DNA from: Bacteroidales bacterium
Lineage (GTDB): Bacteria; Bacteroidota; Bacteroidia; Bacteroidales; WCHB1-69
NCBI GenBank assembly: GCA_017535665.1
Contig: JAFXTS010000017.1
Location: 1-64,000 of the forward strand
DNA length: 64,000 bases
Direction: 5' to 3'
The position numbers and the translations under genes were made by a program. Under the pieces are notes generated by a model. It was not told where the DNA came from. It worked only from the letters and a program-made list of their open reading frames with translations, and ran no database searches. Shown here one piece after another: positions 28,051 through 36,855 of the stretch. Numbering within the stretch: the first letter of the stretch is position 1; every line of letters starts with the position of its first letter.

Positions 28051-28137
28051 AGATGAAAAGATGAAGGGATGAAGGGATTAAAAGATGGGAGGATAAGTGT
28101 ATCTAACTTGATTTTTCATTAGCGAACTTTTAGCCTG

Positions 28138-28145
28138 CAAAAATA
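28138..28145 (-). promoter_or_regulatory. -7 box for ruvA-sprA-dgt
   Basis: Minus-strand TATTTTTG. Only 12 bp separate it from the divergent plus-strand box at 28158, so the two promoters share spacer DNA. Confidence 0.6.
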
Positions 28146-28157
28146 CGATTTTTTTTG

Positions 28158-28165
28158 TAAATTTG
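28158..28165 (+). promoter_or_regulatory. -7 box for the sigma-54 activator operon
   Basis: taaatttg, 19 bp before the ATG at 28185, implying a very short leader. Confidence 0.6.
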
Positions 28166-28184
28166 CAGCCGCAAATTTTGAAGA

Positions 28185-29417
28185 ATGACGTTGGAAGAAA
28201 GAATACAGGAAAACAAGAAAAGACATGGTATCATAGGATTTTCGGCGGAGTTGGATCGCGCCATTGAGACCGCCTTGCGCGTGGCTCCCACCGACGAGGC
28301 GGTGCTGATTGTGGGCGAGAACGGTGTGGGCAAGGAGAATATCGCGCGCATCATCCAGGAGAACAGTGCGCGCAAACACAGTAACTTCATCTCCATCAAC
28401 TGCGGCTCCATTCCGGAGGGCACCATCGACTCGGAATTGTTCGGGCATGAGAAGGGCTCTTTCACCGGCGCGGCTGATGTACGCCAAGGCTATTTCGAGA
28501 GCGCCAACGGCGGCACCCTCTTCCTCGATGAGGTGGGTGAGATGCCCCTCGGCACACAAGCCCGCCTGCTACGCGTGCTCGAGACCGGCCAGTACCTGCG
28601 CGTCGGTTCCTCCACTGTGCGCACCACCGATGTGCGCATCATCGCCGCCACCAACGCCGACCTCAGAGACAACGTGGCCCGCGGCAAGTTCCGCGCCGAC
28701 CTCTATTTTCGCATCAGCACCATCCCCATCCGCGTGCCCGCCCTGCGCGAGCGCAAGGAGGACATCCTCCCCCTCTTCACCTACTTCGCCGTCCAAGCCG
28801 CTGAAAAATTCGGTGGAGATCCGATTGAACTCACCAACGATGCTAAAAAATTTCTCGAAAACTACTCATGGCCCGGCAACATCCGTCAACTCAAGCACTT
28901 AGCGGAACAGCTCTCCCTTGTGGAACCCACCCGCAACATCACCCGCGACATTCTCGAAAAGTCGCTGGCCGACACCCCTACCGCAAAATTCAACGTGGCT
29001 GTCGTCCCTGCCTCCCACGAACAGAACTACGACTACAACCACGATGCCTTGGCACAGGAGGTGCGTCAGCTGCGCGGCGAGGTTGATTTCCTCAAGCAAC
29101 TTTTCCAAGAAATCATCATACGCCAAAGCGGGAATCGTCCCTCAACGTCCGAAACTTACCATCATAATTTATTAACAAACAAAAAGATAGAAACAAACTC
29201 GGAAGAGCATATCGAAGAGCCCGAATTTGTCACCCCCACCATCGTCTCTAATGATGAGGCCAAGGACAAAAATGAGAACGAGACCATTGCCGAAGCCACC
29301 AAGGAGAAAATTATCGCCACCCTGAAGAAACACAACGGACAACGACGTGCCGCTGCACAAGAACTCGGCATCTCTGAACGCACCTTATATCGTAAAATCA
29401 TTAAATATGGACTATAA
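28185..29417 (+). CDS. sigma-54-dependent transcriptional activator without a receiver domain
   Basis: An AAA+ enhancer-binding protein of 410 aa. Walker A is GENGVGKE (residues 44-51), the sigma-54 contact loop reads GSFTGA (91-96, Ser in place of the usual Ala of GAFTGA), Walker B is GGTLFLDE (109-116), and the sensor region includes DVRIIAATNADL. The C terminus carries a Fis-type HTH (RRAAAQELGISERTLYRKI). The AAA+ domain starts almost at once, so there is no N-terminal receiver or sensor; activity must be set by expression or a partner. A low-complexity linker (about residues 270-365) precedes the HTH. It overlaps lptE by 11 bp and probably regulates envelope functions. Confidence 0.93.
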   Translation: MTLEERIQENKKRHGIIGFSAELDRAIETALRVAPTDEAVLIVGENGVGKENIARIIQENSARKHSNFISINCGSIPEGTIDSELFGHEKGSFTGAADVRQGYFESANGGTLFLDEVGEMPLGTQARLLRVLETGQYLRVGSSTVRTTDVRIIAATNADLRDNVARGKFRADLYFRISTIPIRVPALRERKEDILPLFTYFAVQAAEKFGGDPIELTNDAKKFLENYSWPGNIRQLKHLAEQLSLVEPTRNITRDILEKSLADTPTAKFNVAVVPASHEQNYDYNHDALAQEVRQLRGEVDFLKQLFQEIIIRQSGNRPSTSETYHHNLLTNKKIETNSEEHIEEPEFVTPTIVSNDEAKDKNENETIAEATKEKIIATLKKHNGQRRAAAQELGISERTLYRKIIKYGL

Positions 29418-29937
29418 AAAACGCCGTCACATCCTCGCTCTAATGCTTCTGCTCGCCGGCAGTATCCTCCTCGGAGGCTGCCGCATGTCGGTGTCGCTCA
29501 CCGGCAGCAGCATCGACGCACGCGCCAAGACGGTTTACATCCAGACCTTCCGCAACAACGCCACGCTCGTCAACCCCACCCTCAGTCAGCAGTTCACTAA
29601 CGCACTGAAAGACAGAATACAAGGACAGACTCCGCTGACCATTGTAGATGTAAAAAGCAATGGCGACTATACCCTCGAAGGTTCTATCACCGGCTACAGC
29701 ATCCGACCCGTGGCCATCCAAGGCGATGAGACCGCCGCCATGAACCGGCTCACCATCACCGTCAGCGTGTCGTTCACCAACAAGTTCGACGAGACGCAAA
29801 ACTTCGAGCAATCGTTCTCGCGCTACGCCGACTACTCCAGCACCCAGAATTTTACTTCCATCGAAAGTTCTTTGGTCGATCAAATCAACGAGGCCCTCAC
29901 CGAAGACATATTCAACAAGGCATTTGTCAATTGGTAA
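29407..29937 (+). CDS. lptE: LPS-assembly lipoprotein LptE-like
   Basis: A 176-aa outer-membrane lipoprotein. The lipobox LLGGC puts the lipidated Cys at residue 25 after a signal segment ([12 protein letters not shown]). The body matches the Bacteroidota LptE pattern: [25 protein letters not shown], and [14 protein letters not shown]. LptE plugs LptD during lipopolysaccharide insertion. The start at 29407 (MDYKKRR) is chosen because it gives a proper lipoprotein signal; a longer frame from 29347 would bury it. It overlaps the activator gene by 11 bp and is followed 10 bp later by the TPR-like gene. Confidence 0.87.
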   Translation: MDYKKRRHILALMLLLAGSILLGGCRMSVSLTGSSIDARAKTVYIQTFRNNATLVNPTLSQQFTNALKDRIQGQTPLTIVDVKSNGDYTLEGSITGYSIRPVAIQGDETAAMNRLTITVSVSFTNKFDETQNFEQSFSRYADYSSTQNFTSIESSLVDQINEALTEDIFNKAFVNW

Positions 29938-29947
29938 TTTATTATTT

Positions 29948-30490
29948 ATGAACAACATATCCTATCCCATCAGTGAAGAAAGCCTTACCCTGCTGAAGCA
30001 TCAGTGCGAGGAGTATCCCGCCTCGTCGCTCTCGGCGATGCTGTACCTCAAGATGCTTTCGCAGCTCCATCCCGGCGAGCCTGCACCAGAGCGTCCACGC
30101 ATGCTGCTCTATGTGGCCAACCGCGCCCGTTTTGTCGAGTTCACCCTCAAGGAAGCTCCGAGCCAGCAGCCCGCCCCTACCCCTCAACCGCACGCCCGTC
30201 CCGCCGATGTGGATCAGGACTCGCTCATCACGCAACTGATTGCAGAATTTTCAGAAGAAACGCCGAAAATTCAGTTCGACCCCGAAAAGCACGACGGCAA
30301 TATCAACTACAGCAAGCCCAGTCTTGTGGAGAATCCTGAAATCGTAAGTGAAACATTAGCAAAGCTTTACCTCGACCAAGGGTATCCTAGAAAGGCCATC
30401 AAAATTTATAAAAAATTATGCTTGCATTTTCCAGAAAAAAGTTGTTATTTTGCAGCCCAAATTCAGGAAATTAAGAAAAAGAAGAATTAA
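29948..30490 (+). CDS. hypothetical protein with a C-terminal TPR-like motif
   Basis: A 180-aa cytoplasmic protein without a signal peptide. The N-terminal helical half ([26 protein letters not shown]) is followed by a Pro-rich linker ([11 protein letters not shown]). The C terminus [31 protein letters not shown] matches one TPR hairpin. It lies between lptE and secG, an order often seen in Bacteroidota. It may scaffold envelope or Sec functions, but this is inferred from context only. The start at 29948 is preferred over 29924, which overlaps lptE. Confidence 0.8.
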   Translation: MNNISYPISEESLTLLKHQCEEYPASSLSAMLYLKMLSQLHPGEPAPERPRMLLYVANRARFVEFTLKEAPSQQPAPTPQPHARPADVDQDSLITQLIAEFSEETPKIQFDPEKHDGNINYSKPSLVENPEIVSETLAKLYLDQGYPRKAIKIYKKLCLHFPEKSCYFAAQIQEIKKKKN

Positions 30491-30510
30491 CAACAAAATA
30501 ACCATACGCA

Positions 30511-30795
30511 ATGACCTCATTTTTAATTGTTTTAGCAGTCTTTATCATCATTATCAGCATAGCATTGGGATTTTTCGTTCTCATCCAGGAATCGAAAGGT
30601 GGCGGTCTGGCCTCCAACTTTGCTGGCTCCAACCAGATCATGGGTGTGAGAAAAACCACCAGCATCGTTGAAATCATCACCTGGTCGCTGGCCGGTCTGA
30701 TCTTCGTGCTCTGCCTTGCCTCTGCTTTCATCTGCAAGAGCGAGTACAACGCCATCCATCAGCAGGCTCAGCCCACCGAACAAGCTGAAGAATAG
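30511..30795 (+). CDS. secG: preprotein translocase subunit SecG
   Basis: A 94-aa inner-membrane protein with two TM helices (LIVLAVFIIIISIALGFFV and IIEIITWSLAGLIFVLCLA-like segments) separated by the SecG signature QESKGGGLASNFAG. It associates with SecYE and aids protein export; secY is also in this window. It is the last gene of the activator-lptE-TPR operon, followed by a clear terminator. Confidence 0.95.
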   Translation: MTSFLIVLAVFIIIISIALGFFVLIQESKGGGLASNFAGSNQIMGVRKTTSIVEIITWSLAGLIFVLCLASAFICKSEYNAIHQQAQPTEQAEE

Positions 30796-30820
30796 TTTAC
30801 TATATTATATATTATGAAAA

Positions 30821-30845
30821 GAGAGGACAAGTATCCTCTCTTTTT
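30821..30845 (+). terminator. rho-independent terminator after secG
   Basis: Stem gagagga (30821-30827) with tcctctc (30834-30840) and a following ttttt run. Confidence 0.85.
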
Positions 30846-30861
30846 CATTTAAGCCCACCCC

Positions 30862-31770
30862 ATGAAACAGCGCACGCACCTGCATTACATCCTTCTTCTG
30901 CTTGCTATTGGCTGCTGGGGTGTTTCGTTTGTTTTTACCAAAGCCTTATTAGCCCACCTCGCCCCTATCGTCATCCTGTTTCTGCGGCTGCTCATCGCCA
31001 CCGTGCTGCAGGCCATCGTCTGTCGGCTGTTCTTCCATCAGCCGCTACGCAAAATTCCGGGCAAAGACTGGCTTTATCTGCTGATGCTCAGTCTATTCGA
31101 ACCTTTCCTCTACTTCATCTTTGAGACTTACAGCATCCAGTATTCCGACCCGACCGTTGTGTCGGTCATCATTGCCACCATCCCCATCTTCACCGTACTT
31201 CTCTCCTATTTCTACTTCAAGGAGAGCCTCTCGTGGCTCAACATGGCGGGAGTAGTCGTATCGGTGGCCGGCATTATCGTGATGTTAGTGCCGGAATTTG
31301 GCGATGTGAGTTTCCGTCCGCTCGGCATTGTCCTTGCCTTCGGCGCAGTGGGCACCGCCGTGGGTTACAGTTTCTTCCTGAAAAAAATCTCCGACCGCTA
31401 CAACCCCATCTTCATCGTCACCTGTCAGAACACATTCGGACTGTTGCTCATCCTGCCGGTGATGCTGCTCATTCACGGCACTCGTGACCTGCACCAGCAG
31501 TTTGTACAGCTCGCCAACCCCGACGTGCTGCTCTACGTGCTGATATTGGCGGTGTTCTGTTCTGCCCTCGCCTACACCTTCTACATCACTGCTCTGCAGC
31601 GCATCGGATTAGGACGGGCCAACACCTTCACCAACCTAATTCCCGTGGTGACAGGACTTTTCGCCTTTTTCGTATTAGGCGAACCCTTCCCCCCACTGAA
31701 AATCATCGGTGCGGTGATGGCCGTAGCGGGCGTTTGGCTGGTGCAGACTCAATTCAAGAAAAAAATCTGA
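30862..31770 (+). CDS. EamA/DMT-family transporter
   Basis: A 302-aa inner-membrane protein with about ten TM helices in two EamA repeats. The first begins HYILLLLAIGCWGVSFVFTKALL, with the WG-x-x-F motif of the drug/metabolite transporter superfamily. The second ends with the typical FTNLIPVVTGLFAFFVLGEPF followed by a final helix GAVMAVAGVWLV. The substrate cannot be told from sequence. It starts 16 bp after the secG terminator and stands alone. Confidence 0.9.
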   Translation: MKQRTHLHYILLLLAIGCWGVSFVFTKALLAHLAPIVILFLRLLIATVLQAIVCRLFFHQPLRKIPGKDWLYLLMLSLFEPFLYFIFETYSIQYSDPTVVSVIIATIPIFTVLLSYFYFKESLSWLNMAGVVVSVAGIIVMLVPEFGDVSFRPLGIVLAFGAVGTAVGYSFFLKKISDRYNPIFIVTCQNTFGLLLILPVMLLIHGTRDLHQQFVQLANPDVLLYVLILAVFCSALAYTFYITALQRIGLGRANTFTNLIPVVTGLFAFFVLGEPFPPLKIIGAVMAVAGVWLVQTQFKKKI

Positions 31771-31788
31771 TTTTTCAAAAAATAATCC

Positions 31789-31796
31789 TACTTTTG
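31789..31796 (+). promoter_or_regulatory. -7 box for the small membrane protein gene
   Basis: tacttttg (TAnnTTTG), 63 bp upstream of the ATG at 31860. Confidence 0.6.
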
Positions 31797-31859
31797 CAGC
31801 GTTAAATAATAATGCGGGATGCCGAAAACGCTTTAGAGTAGGCCTTAAATTTTATGATT

Positions 31860-32342
31860 ATGGAAGAAAATCTCAATCAAAACCAAGAGGTGCAAAACGA
31901 AGCCACCCAGCCCACCCCTGAGATGCCCGCCCAAGAGCAGGCCCCACAACAGCCTGAAGGACAGCCCTATCAGTCATACCAACAACAGCCCTACCAGCCA
32001 CAGTACCAGCAGCCTTATCCGATGCCGGTGCAGACCCGTCCTATTCCACCACAACGCCCTAGAAGAAATGTGCTGGGTGGTACAGGTTTCGTACTGGGTG
32101 TGATTGGCATTGCGCTGTTCTGGTTGCCGTTTGTACGTTTTATCCTTGGCGTACTCGGTCTCACCTTCTCACTGGTGGGTGTTTTCCGCAAGGACTGCCG
32201 CAAGGCCTTTGCCATCACGGGTGTCATCCTGTCGGCACTGGTACTGTTCATCGTGGTCGTTATCTGGGCCCACTTCGGCTACACTCTCAGCGACATCTTC
32301 GATGAGGACTTTATCGATTTCCTCAACTTCCTCGACAAATAG
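31860..32342 (+). CDS. DUF4190-like membrane protein with a Pro/Gln-rich N terminus
   Basis: A 160-aa protein. Residues 1-65 are low-complexity, rich in Gln, Pro, Tyr and Glu (QQPYQPQYQQPYPMP), and probably cytoplasmic and disordered. Two TM helices follow (VLGVIGIALFWLPFVRFILGV-type and ITGVILSALVLFIVVVIWA), with the short positively charged loop FRKDCRKAF typical of DUF4190-like proteins. The C terminus is acidic (DIFDEDFIDF). Function unknown. An ATG 6 bp upstream (31854) is also possible. It has its own promoter and a strong terminator, so it is monocistronic. Confidence 0.8.
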   Translation: MEENLNQNQEVQNEATQPTPEMPAQEQAPQQPEGQPYQSYQQQPYQPQYQQPYPMPVQTRPIPPQRPRRNVLGGTGFVLGVIGIALFWLPFVRFILGVLGLTFSLVGVFRKDCRKAFAITGVILSALVLFIVVVIWAHFGYTLSDIFDEDFIDFLNFLDK

Positions 32343-32367
32343 GATTTCAGAAAAACAAAATTCATAC

Positions 32368-32400
32368 CAACGGCCTTCTGTTACGGATGGCCGTTTTTGT
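32368..32400 (+). terminator. rho-independent terminator
   Basis: aacggcc pairs with ggccgtt and is followed by tttttgtttt. It ends the small membrane protein transcript. Confidence 0.8.
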
Positions 32401-32457
32401 TTTCATTTTCTCCAAATATTTTTTGAATAATCTTGTCAAAAAGAACACTTTTTTTTA

Positions 32458-32465
32458 TAAATTTG
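32458..32465 (+). promoter_or_regulatory. -7 box for the secreted protein gene
   Basis: taaatttg, 60 bp before the ATG at 32526. It lies inside the longer in-frame extension that starts at 32433, which excludes that start. Confidence 0.6.
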
Positions 32466-32525
32466 CACGATTTTTTTGAAATTTATAATTTGGCAAAATT
32501 TTTGACAGAAATAAAAAAAGAGTTT

Positions 32526-34133
32526 ATGAAAAAGTTAGCATTACTCTCTGTTATTCTTATACTTACAACTATTTTCATTCCGTCCAGCAAAGCACAGACT
32601 CCCCTCACCGAAGGCGGCGGCGCTGCGATTCCGAAGTGCTCGGCTCCCCTCTCCACCCCCACTCTCATCCGCAACAACGACAAAAGCGCGCTCTTCTACC
32701 TCGAGACCTACAGTCCGAACGTGAAGTTGCAATACCAAGGTCTGGTGACCTACAACAAAACTACTGGCACAGCCTTCGAGGAGGACATTCAGCTGCCGGA
32801 AGGCTACCACCACCTCTACACCCGCGCCATCGGCACGGAGCTGTTCGGCTACTACTACCGCTACAACGCCGAGAAGAAGTCGTTCGACTACTCGGTGGCC
32901 CGCTACCCTATCAAGAAAAATGTTGACGGCGTTCGAGTGTTAACGCCCGAAAACCGTCTGTCGGTGGACCTGACCGGCCGCGGAGAGATTCTGAAATATG
33001 TGGCCGTGTCACCCGACGACTCGAAATATGCCATGATCTTCATCGTTCCCAACGACCGCAACCAGGCCCCATACTTCTACTGCTACATCTACGACAACAC
33101 CGGCAAGGAGATCTGGTACGACAAGTTTCTGCCCACCATCGCCGGCAACAAGTTCTCGATTCAGGATATCGAGTTGAGCGACAAAGGCGAACTGCTGCTG
33201 CTGGTGTATGCCACCAAAGGGAAAAATGCTACCATACAAAATCCTACAGTTCAGCTTTTTAGCTGCACCCACGGTAACATCAGCTCCATCACCGAAACCC
33301 TCGACTTTGGTTTTGTGAACTCAATGAAAATGTTGAGATTAGCGAACAAAGACATCTTCATCGGTGGCTATTATGACGAAACCCAGCAGAGCAACACCAC
33401 GGGGTATTTTACTTTTGTGGTGAAAGAGGAGCCTCTGCGCATCACTGAGAAATCGCACGCTCCCTTTGACAAGACACAAGGTAACGAATACTATGGTCTT
33501 AGCAGCAGCGACTATTACGTCAAATGCGACTACCTGTTTGAGATGCCCGACCACATCGTAGCGATGATTGGCGAGCAATATGCCAGCATCCAACAACACA
33601 GCGAAAAGAGCGCGATGGCCTACCGCCATCACACCAACGATATTTTCTGTAACCGCTTCACCCTCAACGGCACCGACCTCGGCTGTATCAAGGTGAACCG
33701 CCATGCCAGCGCACAGGCCAGCGAAATCGTCACCACCCACGATGACGGCGAGCGTATCGCCGCCTTCCGCATGGAGGAAAAGACCGCGAGACCGAAAGCG
33801 CCCACCTTCTACAACCTCGGTCTCGGCTACGTGCCGGTGGTGAAAGGCAGCGAAATCTTCATCCTCTATACCGACCTGCTGTCCAACTACGCGGAAGACA
33901 GCGAGGAGTGGAACGCGGCCGAGATAGAGACACCCGACAAGAACTGTCTCGTGTTAACCCGCATGGACTACAGCACCGATAAGAAAGTCATCATGCTGCC
34001 CAACAAAGCCGGACAGACCTTCCACGATGTGTGGCTGGTGGACGGCGAGGACATCTACTTTGGTATGAGCGGCAAAAAGACCTATACCATCGAGAAGTTC
34101 AAACTCAACAAGAAATGGTCGTGGGACAAGTAA
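32526..34133 (+). CDS. secreted protein of unknown function
   Basis: A 535-aa exported protein with a signal peptide (MKKLALLSVILILTTIFIPSSKA). The body has no motif I recognise. It is rich in aromatic beta-strand-like segments (LFGYYYRYNAEKKSFDY, GEILKYVAVSPDDSKYAMIF, GKEIWYDKFLP) of the kind found in beta-propellers, and it has no C-terminal T9SS-like strand pattern I can identify. It stands alone with its own promoter, 45 bp before ispH. It could be periplasmic or a surface protein. Confidence 0.8.
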   Translation: MKKLALLSVILILTTIFIPSSKAQTPLTEGGGAAIPKCSAPLSTPTLIRNNDKSALFYLETYSPNVKLQYQGLVTYNKTTGTAFEEDIQLPEGYHHLYTRAIGTELFGYYYRYNAEKKSFDYSVARYPIKKNVDGVRVLTPENRLSVDLTGRGEILKYVAVSPDDSKYAMIFIVPNDRNQAPYFYCYIYDNTGKEIWYDKFLPTIAGNKFSIQDIELSDKGELLLLVYATKGKNATIQNPTVQLFSCTHGNISSITETLDFGFVNSMKMLRLANKDIFIGGYYDETQQSNTTGYFTFVVKEEPLRITEKSHAPFDKTQGNEYYGLSSSDYYVKCDYLFEMPDHIVAMIGEQYASIQQHSEKSAMAYRHHTNDIFCNRFTLNGTDLGCIKVNRHASAQASEIVTTHDDGERIAAFRMEEKTARPKAPTFYNLGLGYVPVVKGSEIFILYTDLLSNYAEDSEEWNAAEIETPDKNCLVLTRMDYSTDKKVIMLPNKAGQTFHDVWLVDGEDIYFGMSGKKTYTIEKFKLNKKWSWDK

Positions 34134-34178
34134 ATGGAAAATTGAGAATTGAGAATTTAGGGAGGGACTGACCAACAG

Positions 34179-35072
34179 ATGCACATTACAATCGACGGAC
34201 ATTCGGGTTTCTGCTCAGGGGTCATCAACGCCATCAAGACGGCGGAGGAGTGGCTTCAGAAAGAGGGAACTCTCTACTGTCTGGGCGACATCGTGCATAA
34301 CAGCGAGGAGTTGCAGCGGCTGGTGCAGATGGGCTTGAAGGTCATCACCTACGACGAGTTCCGGCAGTTGCACGGCGTGCGGGTGCTAATTCGCGCCCAC
34401 GGCGAACCACCCGAGACCTACCGCATTGCCCAAGAGAACGACATCGAAATCATTGACGCCACCTGCAAGGTAGTGCTGAACCTTCAAAAGACTATCAAAC
34501 AGGAGTTTGAATCTGACGGGAAAGACTCTCAAATCCTCATCTTTGGGAAACAGGGGCATGCGGAAGTCATCGGATTGTTAGGACAGACCAATGGCAAAGG
34601 ACTGGTCATCAGTTCTTTAGAAGATATCCGTCGCATTGACCTGTCGCGGCCGGCGGTGCTTTTCTCCCAAACCACCCAGGATTCGGAGATGTACTGCAAA
34701 ATTGTGGAGGCCATCACCAAGGCCTACCGCCAGCAAGGTCATCCCGAACTCTTCACCCACCACGACACCATCTGTCACAGTGTGAGCAACCGTGCCCGCC
34801 AGCTGGAGGAATTTGCCCGTCAGCACGACCGCATCATCTTCATGTCGGACGCCAAGAGTTCCAACGGGCTTTATCTTTATGAAATTTGCAAAAAAAGCAA
34901 TCCTAATACCCATTTCGTCACCTCTTTGGAGATGCTCCCCTCCATTGCTGCCGATTCAAGCGAAAGTATCGGCATCTGCGGAGCCACCTCCACCCCTATG
35001 TGGCTGATGGAAAAGGCCGCCGACCTCATCCGGCACCATCATCTGAAAATTCATTATCAACAAAATCATTAA
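34179..35072 (+). CDS. ispH: 4-hydroxy-3-methylbut-2-enyl diphosphate reductase
   Basis: The last enzyme of the MEP isoprenoid pathway, a [4Fe-4S] reductase (297 aa, usual length). All three cluster cysteines are present: C12 in GFCSGV, C96 in DATCKVV and C199 in DTICH. Substrate residues H40 (IVHN), H74 (RAHGEPP), H127/E129 (GHAEV) and SSN (227-229) are also present. Two positions differ from common forms: Ser after FC (usually Phe or Ala) and Lys after DATC (usually Pro). GATSTP near the end matches the Bacteroidota version. It lies 12 bp before the NhaD gene. Confidence 0.95.
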   Translation: MHITIDGHSGFCSGVINAIKTAEEWLQKEGTLYCLGDIVHNSEELQRLVQMGLKVITYDEFRQLHGVRVLIRAHGEPPETYRIAQENDIEIIDATCKVVLNLQKTIKQEFESDGKDSQILIFGKQGHAEVIGLLGQTNGKGLVISSLEDIRRIDLSRPAVLFSQTTQDSEMYCKIVEAITKAYRQQGHPELFTHHDTICHSVSNRARQLEEFARQHDRIIFMSDAKSSNGLYLYEICKKSNPNTHFVTSLEMLPSIAADSSESIGICGATSTPMWLMEKAADLIRHHHLKIHYQQNH

Positions 35073-35084
35073 AAAAATTTTTAC

Positions 35085-36851
35085 ATGTCCAGCTTTACAT
35101 TTATCTTCATGCTTGTTGCCTTCCTCGTCGGTTACACCGTAATCGCGCTGGAACATCCGTTGAAAATCAACAAAACCGCTACCGCGCTGCTTTTGGGCGT
35201 GCTGTTATGGGTATGCGCTGTCATCGGGGGTGAGAGCATCCTCGTCAACACCGAGCCGCTACGCGACTACATCACCCGCAATCCGGGCAGCGGCTTCACC
35301 GACTGGCTCGTTCATTCCGAGCTCATCCATTCGTTGGGTGACATCGCCGAGATCCTCTTCTTCCTGATGGGCGCTATGACCATCGTGGAGGTGGTGGACA
35401 CCAACGGCGGTTTCAAGATTATCACCGACCATATCAAGACCAAGAAAAAGACACGACTGCTGTGGATCATCTGCATCCTCACTTTCTTCATGTCGGCAGT
35501 GCTCGACAACCTGACCACCTCTATCGTGATGATTGCGTTGCTGCGCAAGATGATGGAACGCAAAGACCGTCTCATCTTCGCCAGCATGGTGATTCTGGCC
35601 GCCAACGCTGGTGGTGCATGGTCGCCGATTGGTGACGTGACCACCATCATGTTGTGGATTGCCGGTGACGTGACCAGCGCCAACATCATCGTGGCCACCC
35701 TGTTCGCCAGCATCGTCTCCATCCTGGTGCCGCTGCTCATCCTCACCTTCATGATGAAGGGTGAGAACGAGATCACCCCTCCCGAAGAGGCCACCGACCA
35801 TGTGGAAGGCAGCTATACCAACAGCAAGGGCATGAGTACGCTCTTCCTCTGCGTGGGCGTAGGCGCACTGGTTTGCGTACCCGTCTTCAAGACCCTCACC
35901 CACCTGCCCCCCTACCTCGGCATGATGGGCGGTCTGGGTATCCTGTGGATTCTTTCTGAGATTGTACACCGCAAACAGGAGGCACACACCAAGAAATACT
36001 CCATCCTGTCGATTATCTCTCGTATCGACCTCCCCAGCATCCTCTTCTTCCTCGGTATTCTGTTAGCCGTCAACGCATTGCGCGTTGTCGGACACCTGGC
36101 ACTGCTTTCCAATGGTTTGGACAGCATCCCGATGGCGGACCCGGGCAAGTACTATGTCATCAACATCATCATCGGTATGCTCTCCTCCATCGTGGACAAT
36201 GTGCCGCTGGTAGCAGGTGCGATGGGTATGTACAACTTCCCCACCGACCACTACTTCTGGGAGATGCTGGCCTACTGTGCCGGTACCGGTGGTAGCATCC
36301 TCATCATCGGTTCCGCTGCCGGCGTGGCCGTGATGGGCTTGGAGAAAATCGACTTCATCTGGTATTTGAAGCACATCTCATGGTTGGCTTTCATCGGATA
36401 CATCGCTGGCGCGCTCTGCTTCATCGGTCAGAAGACCATCACCACCCATTTTGCCCATAACGAAAACAAAGCCGCAGTGGAGATGACTGAAGATGGAGTG
36501 AAGGAGTACCTGATGGGCAACACCTTCTACGTCACTTCCGATGCTCCCACCATGAAAGACGGGCAGATGATCATGGTACACGACAGCACCACCATCAACT
36601 TCATCGAATATTGCGAAAATGGTGACAACCTTCTCGGAATGCGCATGTCACAAGTGGTGACCAGCAATACGGATAATCGCTATGAGTTCATCAGCCAGTC
36701 GAGCCAGCTCTATCCGGGCACCCTCAACGTGGAAATCAAAGACACCCTCGGCCACATCGACTACAACGGATTCCCGCTGACGGTCACGCAGTCGGGACGT
36801 GTATTCAGCATTCAGCCAGATGAAAGTATTTTAGAATTACGAAAAAAATAG
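35085..36851 (+). CDS. NhaD-type sodium/proton antiporter with a C-terminal extension
   Basis: An inner-membrane antiporter of the ion transporter superfamily. Residues 1 to about 460 hold roughly twelve TM segments and match NhaD: LDNLTTSIVMIALL, NAGGAWSPIGDVTTIMLW, SIVDNVPLVAGAMGMY and GTGGSILIIGSAAGVAVMG, with the paired DN and DNVP motifs likely to be in the ion path. Residues about 470-588 form a soluble, beta-rich tail (TEDGVKEYLMGNTFYV, MVHDSTTINFIEY) that I do not recognise and that typical NhaD proteins lack. It follows ispH by 12 bp and precedes the nucleotidyltransferase by 4 bp. Confidence 0.9.
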   Translation: MSSFTFIFMLVAFLVGYTVIALEHPLKINKTATALLLGVLLWVCAVIGGESILVNTEPLRDYITRNPGSGFTDWLVHSELIHSLGDIAEILFFLMGAMTIVEVVDTNGGFKIITDHIKTKKKTRLLWIICILTFFMSAVLDNLTTSIVMIALLRKMMERKDRLIFASMVILAANAGGAWSPIGDVTTIMLWIAGDVTSANIIVATLFASIVSILVPLLILTFMMKGENEITPPEEATDHVEGSYTNSKGMSTLFLCVGVGALVCVPVFKTLTHLPPYLGMMGGLGILWILSEIVHRKQEAHTKKYSILSIISRIDLPSILFFLGILLAVNALRVVGHLALLSNGLDSIPMADPGKYYVINIIIGMLSSIVDNVPLVAGAMGMYNFPTDHYFWEMLAYCAGTGGSILIIGSAAGVAVMGLEKIDFIWYLKHISWLAFIGYIAGALCFIGQKTITTHFAHNENKAAVEMTEDGVKEYLMGNTFYVTSDAPTMKDGQMIMVHDSTTINFIEYCENGDNLLGMRMSQVVTSNTDNRYEFISQSSQLYPGTLNVEIKDTLGHIDYNGFPLTVTQSGRVFSIQPDESILELRKK

Positions 36852-36855
36852 CGAT

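Noticed and set aside
28051..28137. Small RNA or leader peptide upstream of ruvA
   Set aside because: Only repeated gatgaaggga-like words are seen; no stem-loop or start codon with support.
34141..34178. Possible attenuator or small ORF before ispH
   Set aside because: The sequence is a short A/G-rich repeat (gaaaattgagaattgag) without a stable hairpin or coding signal.
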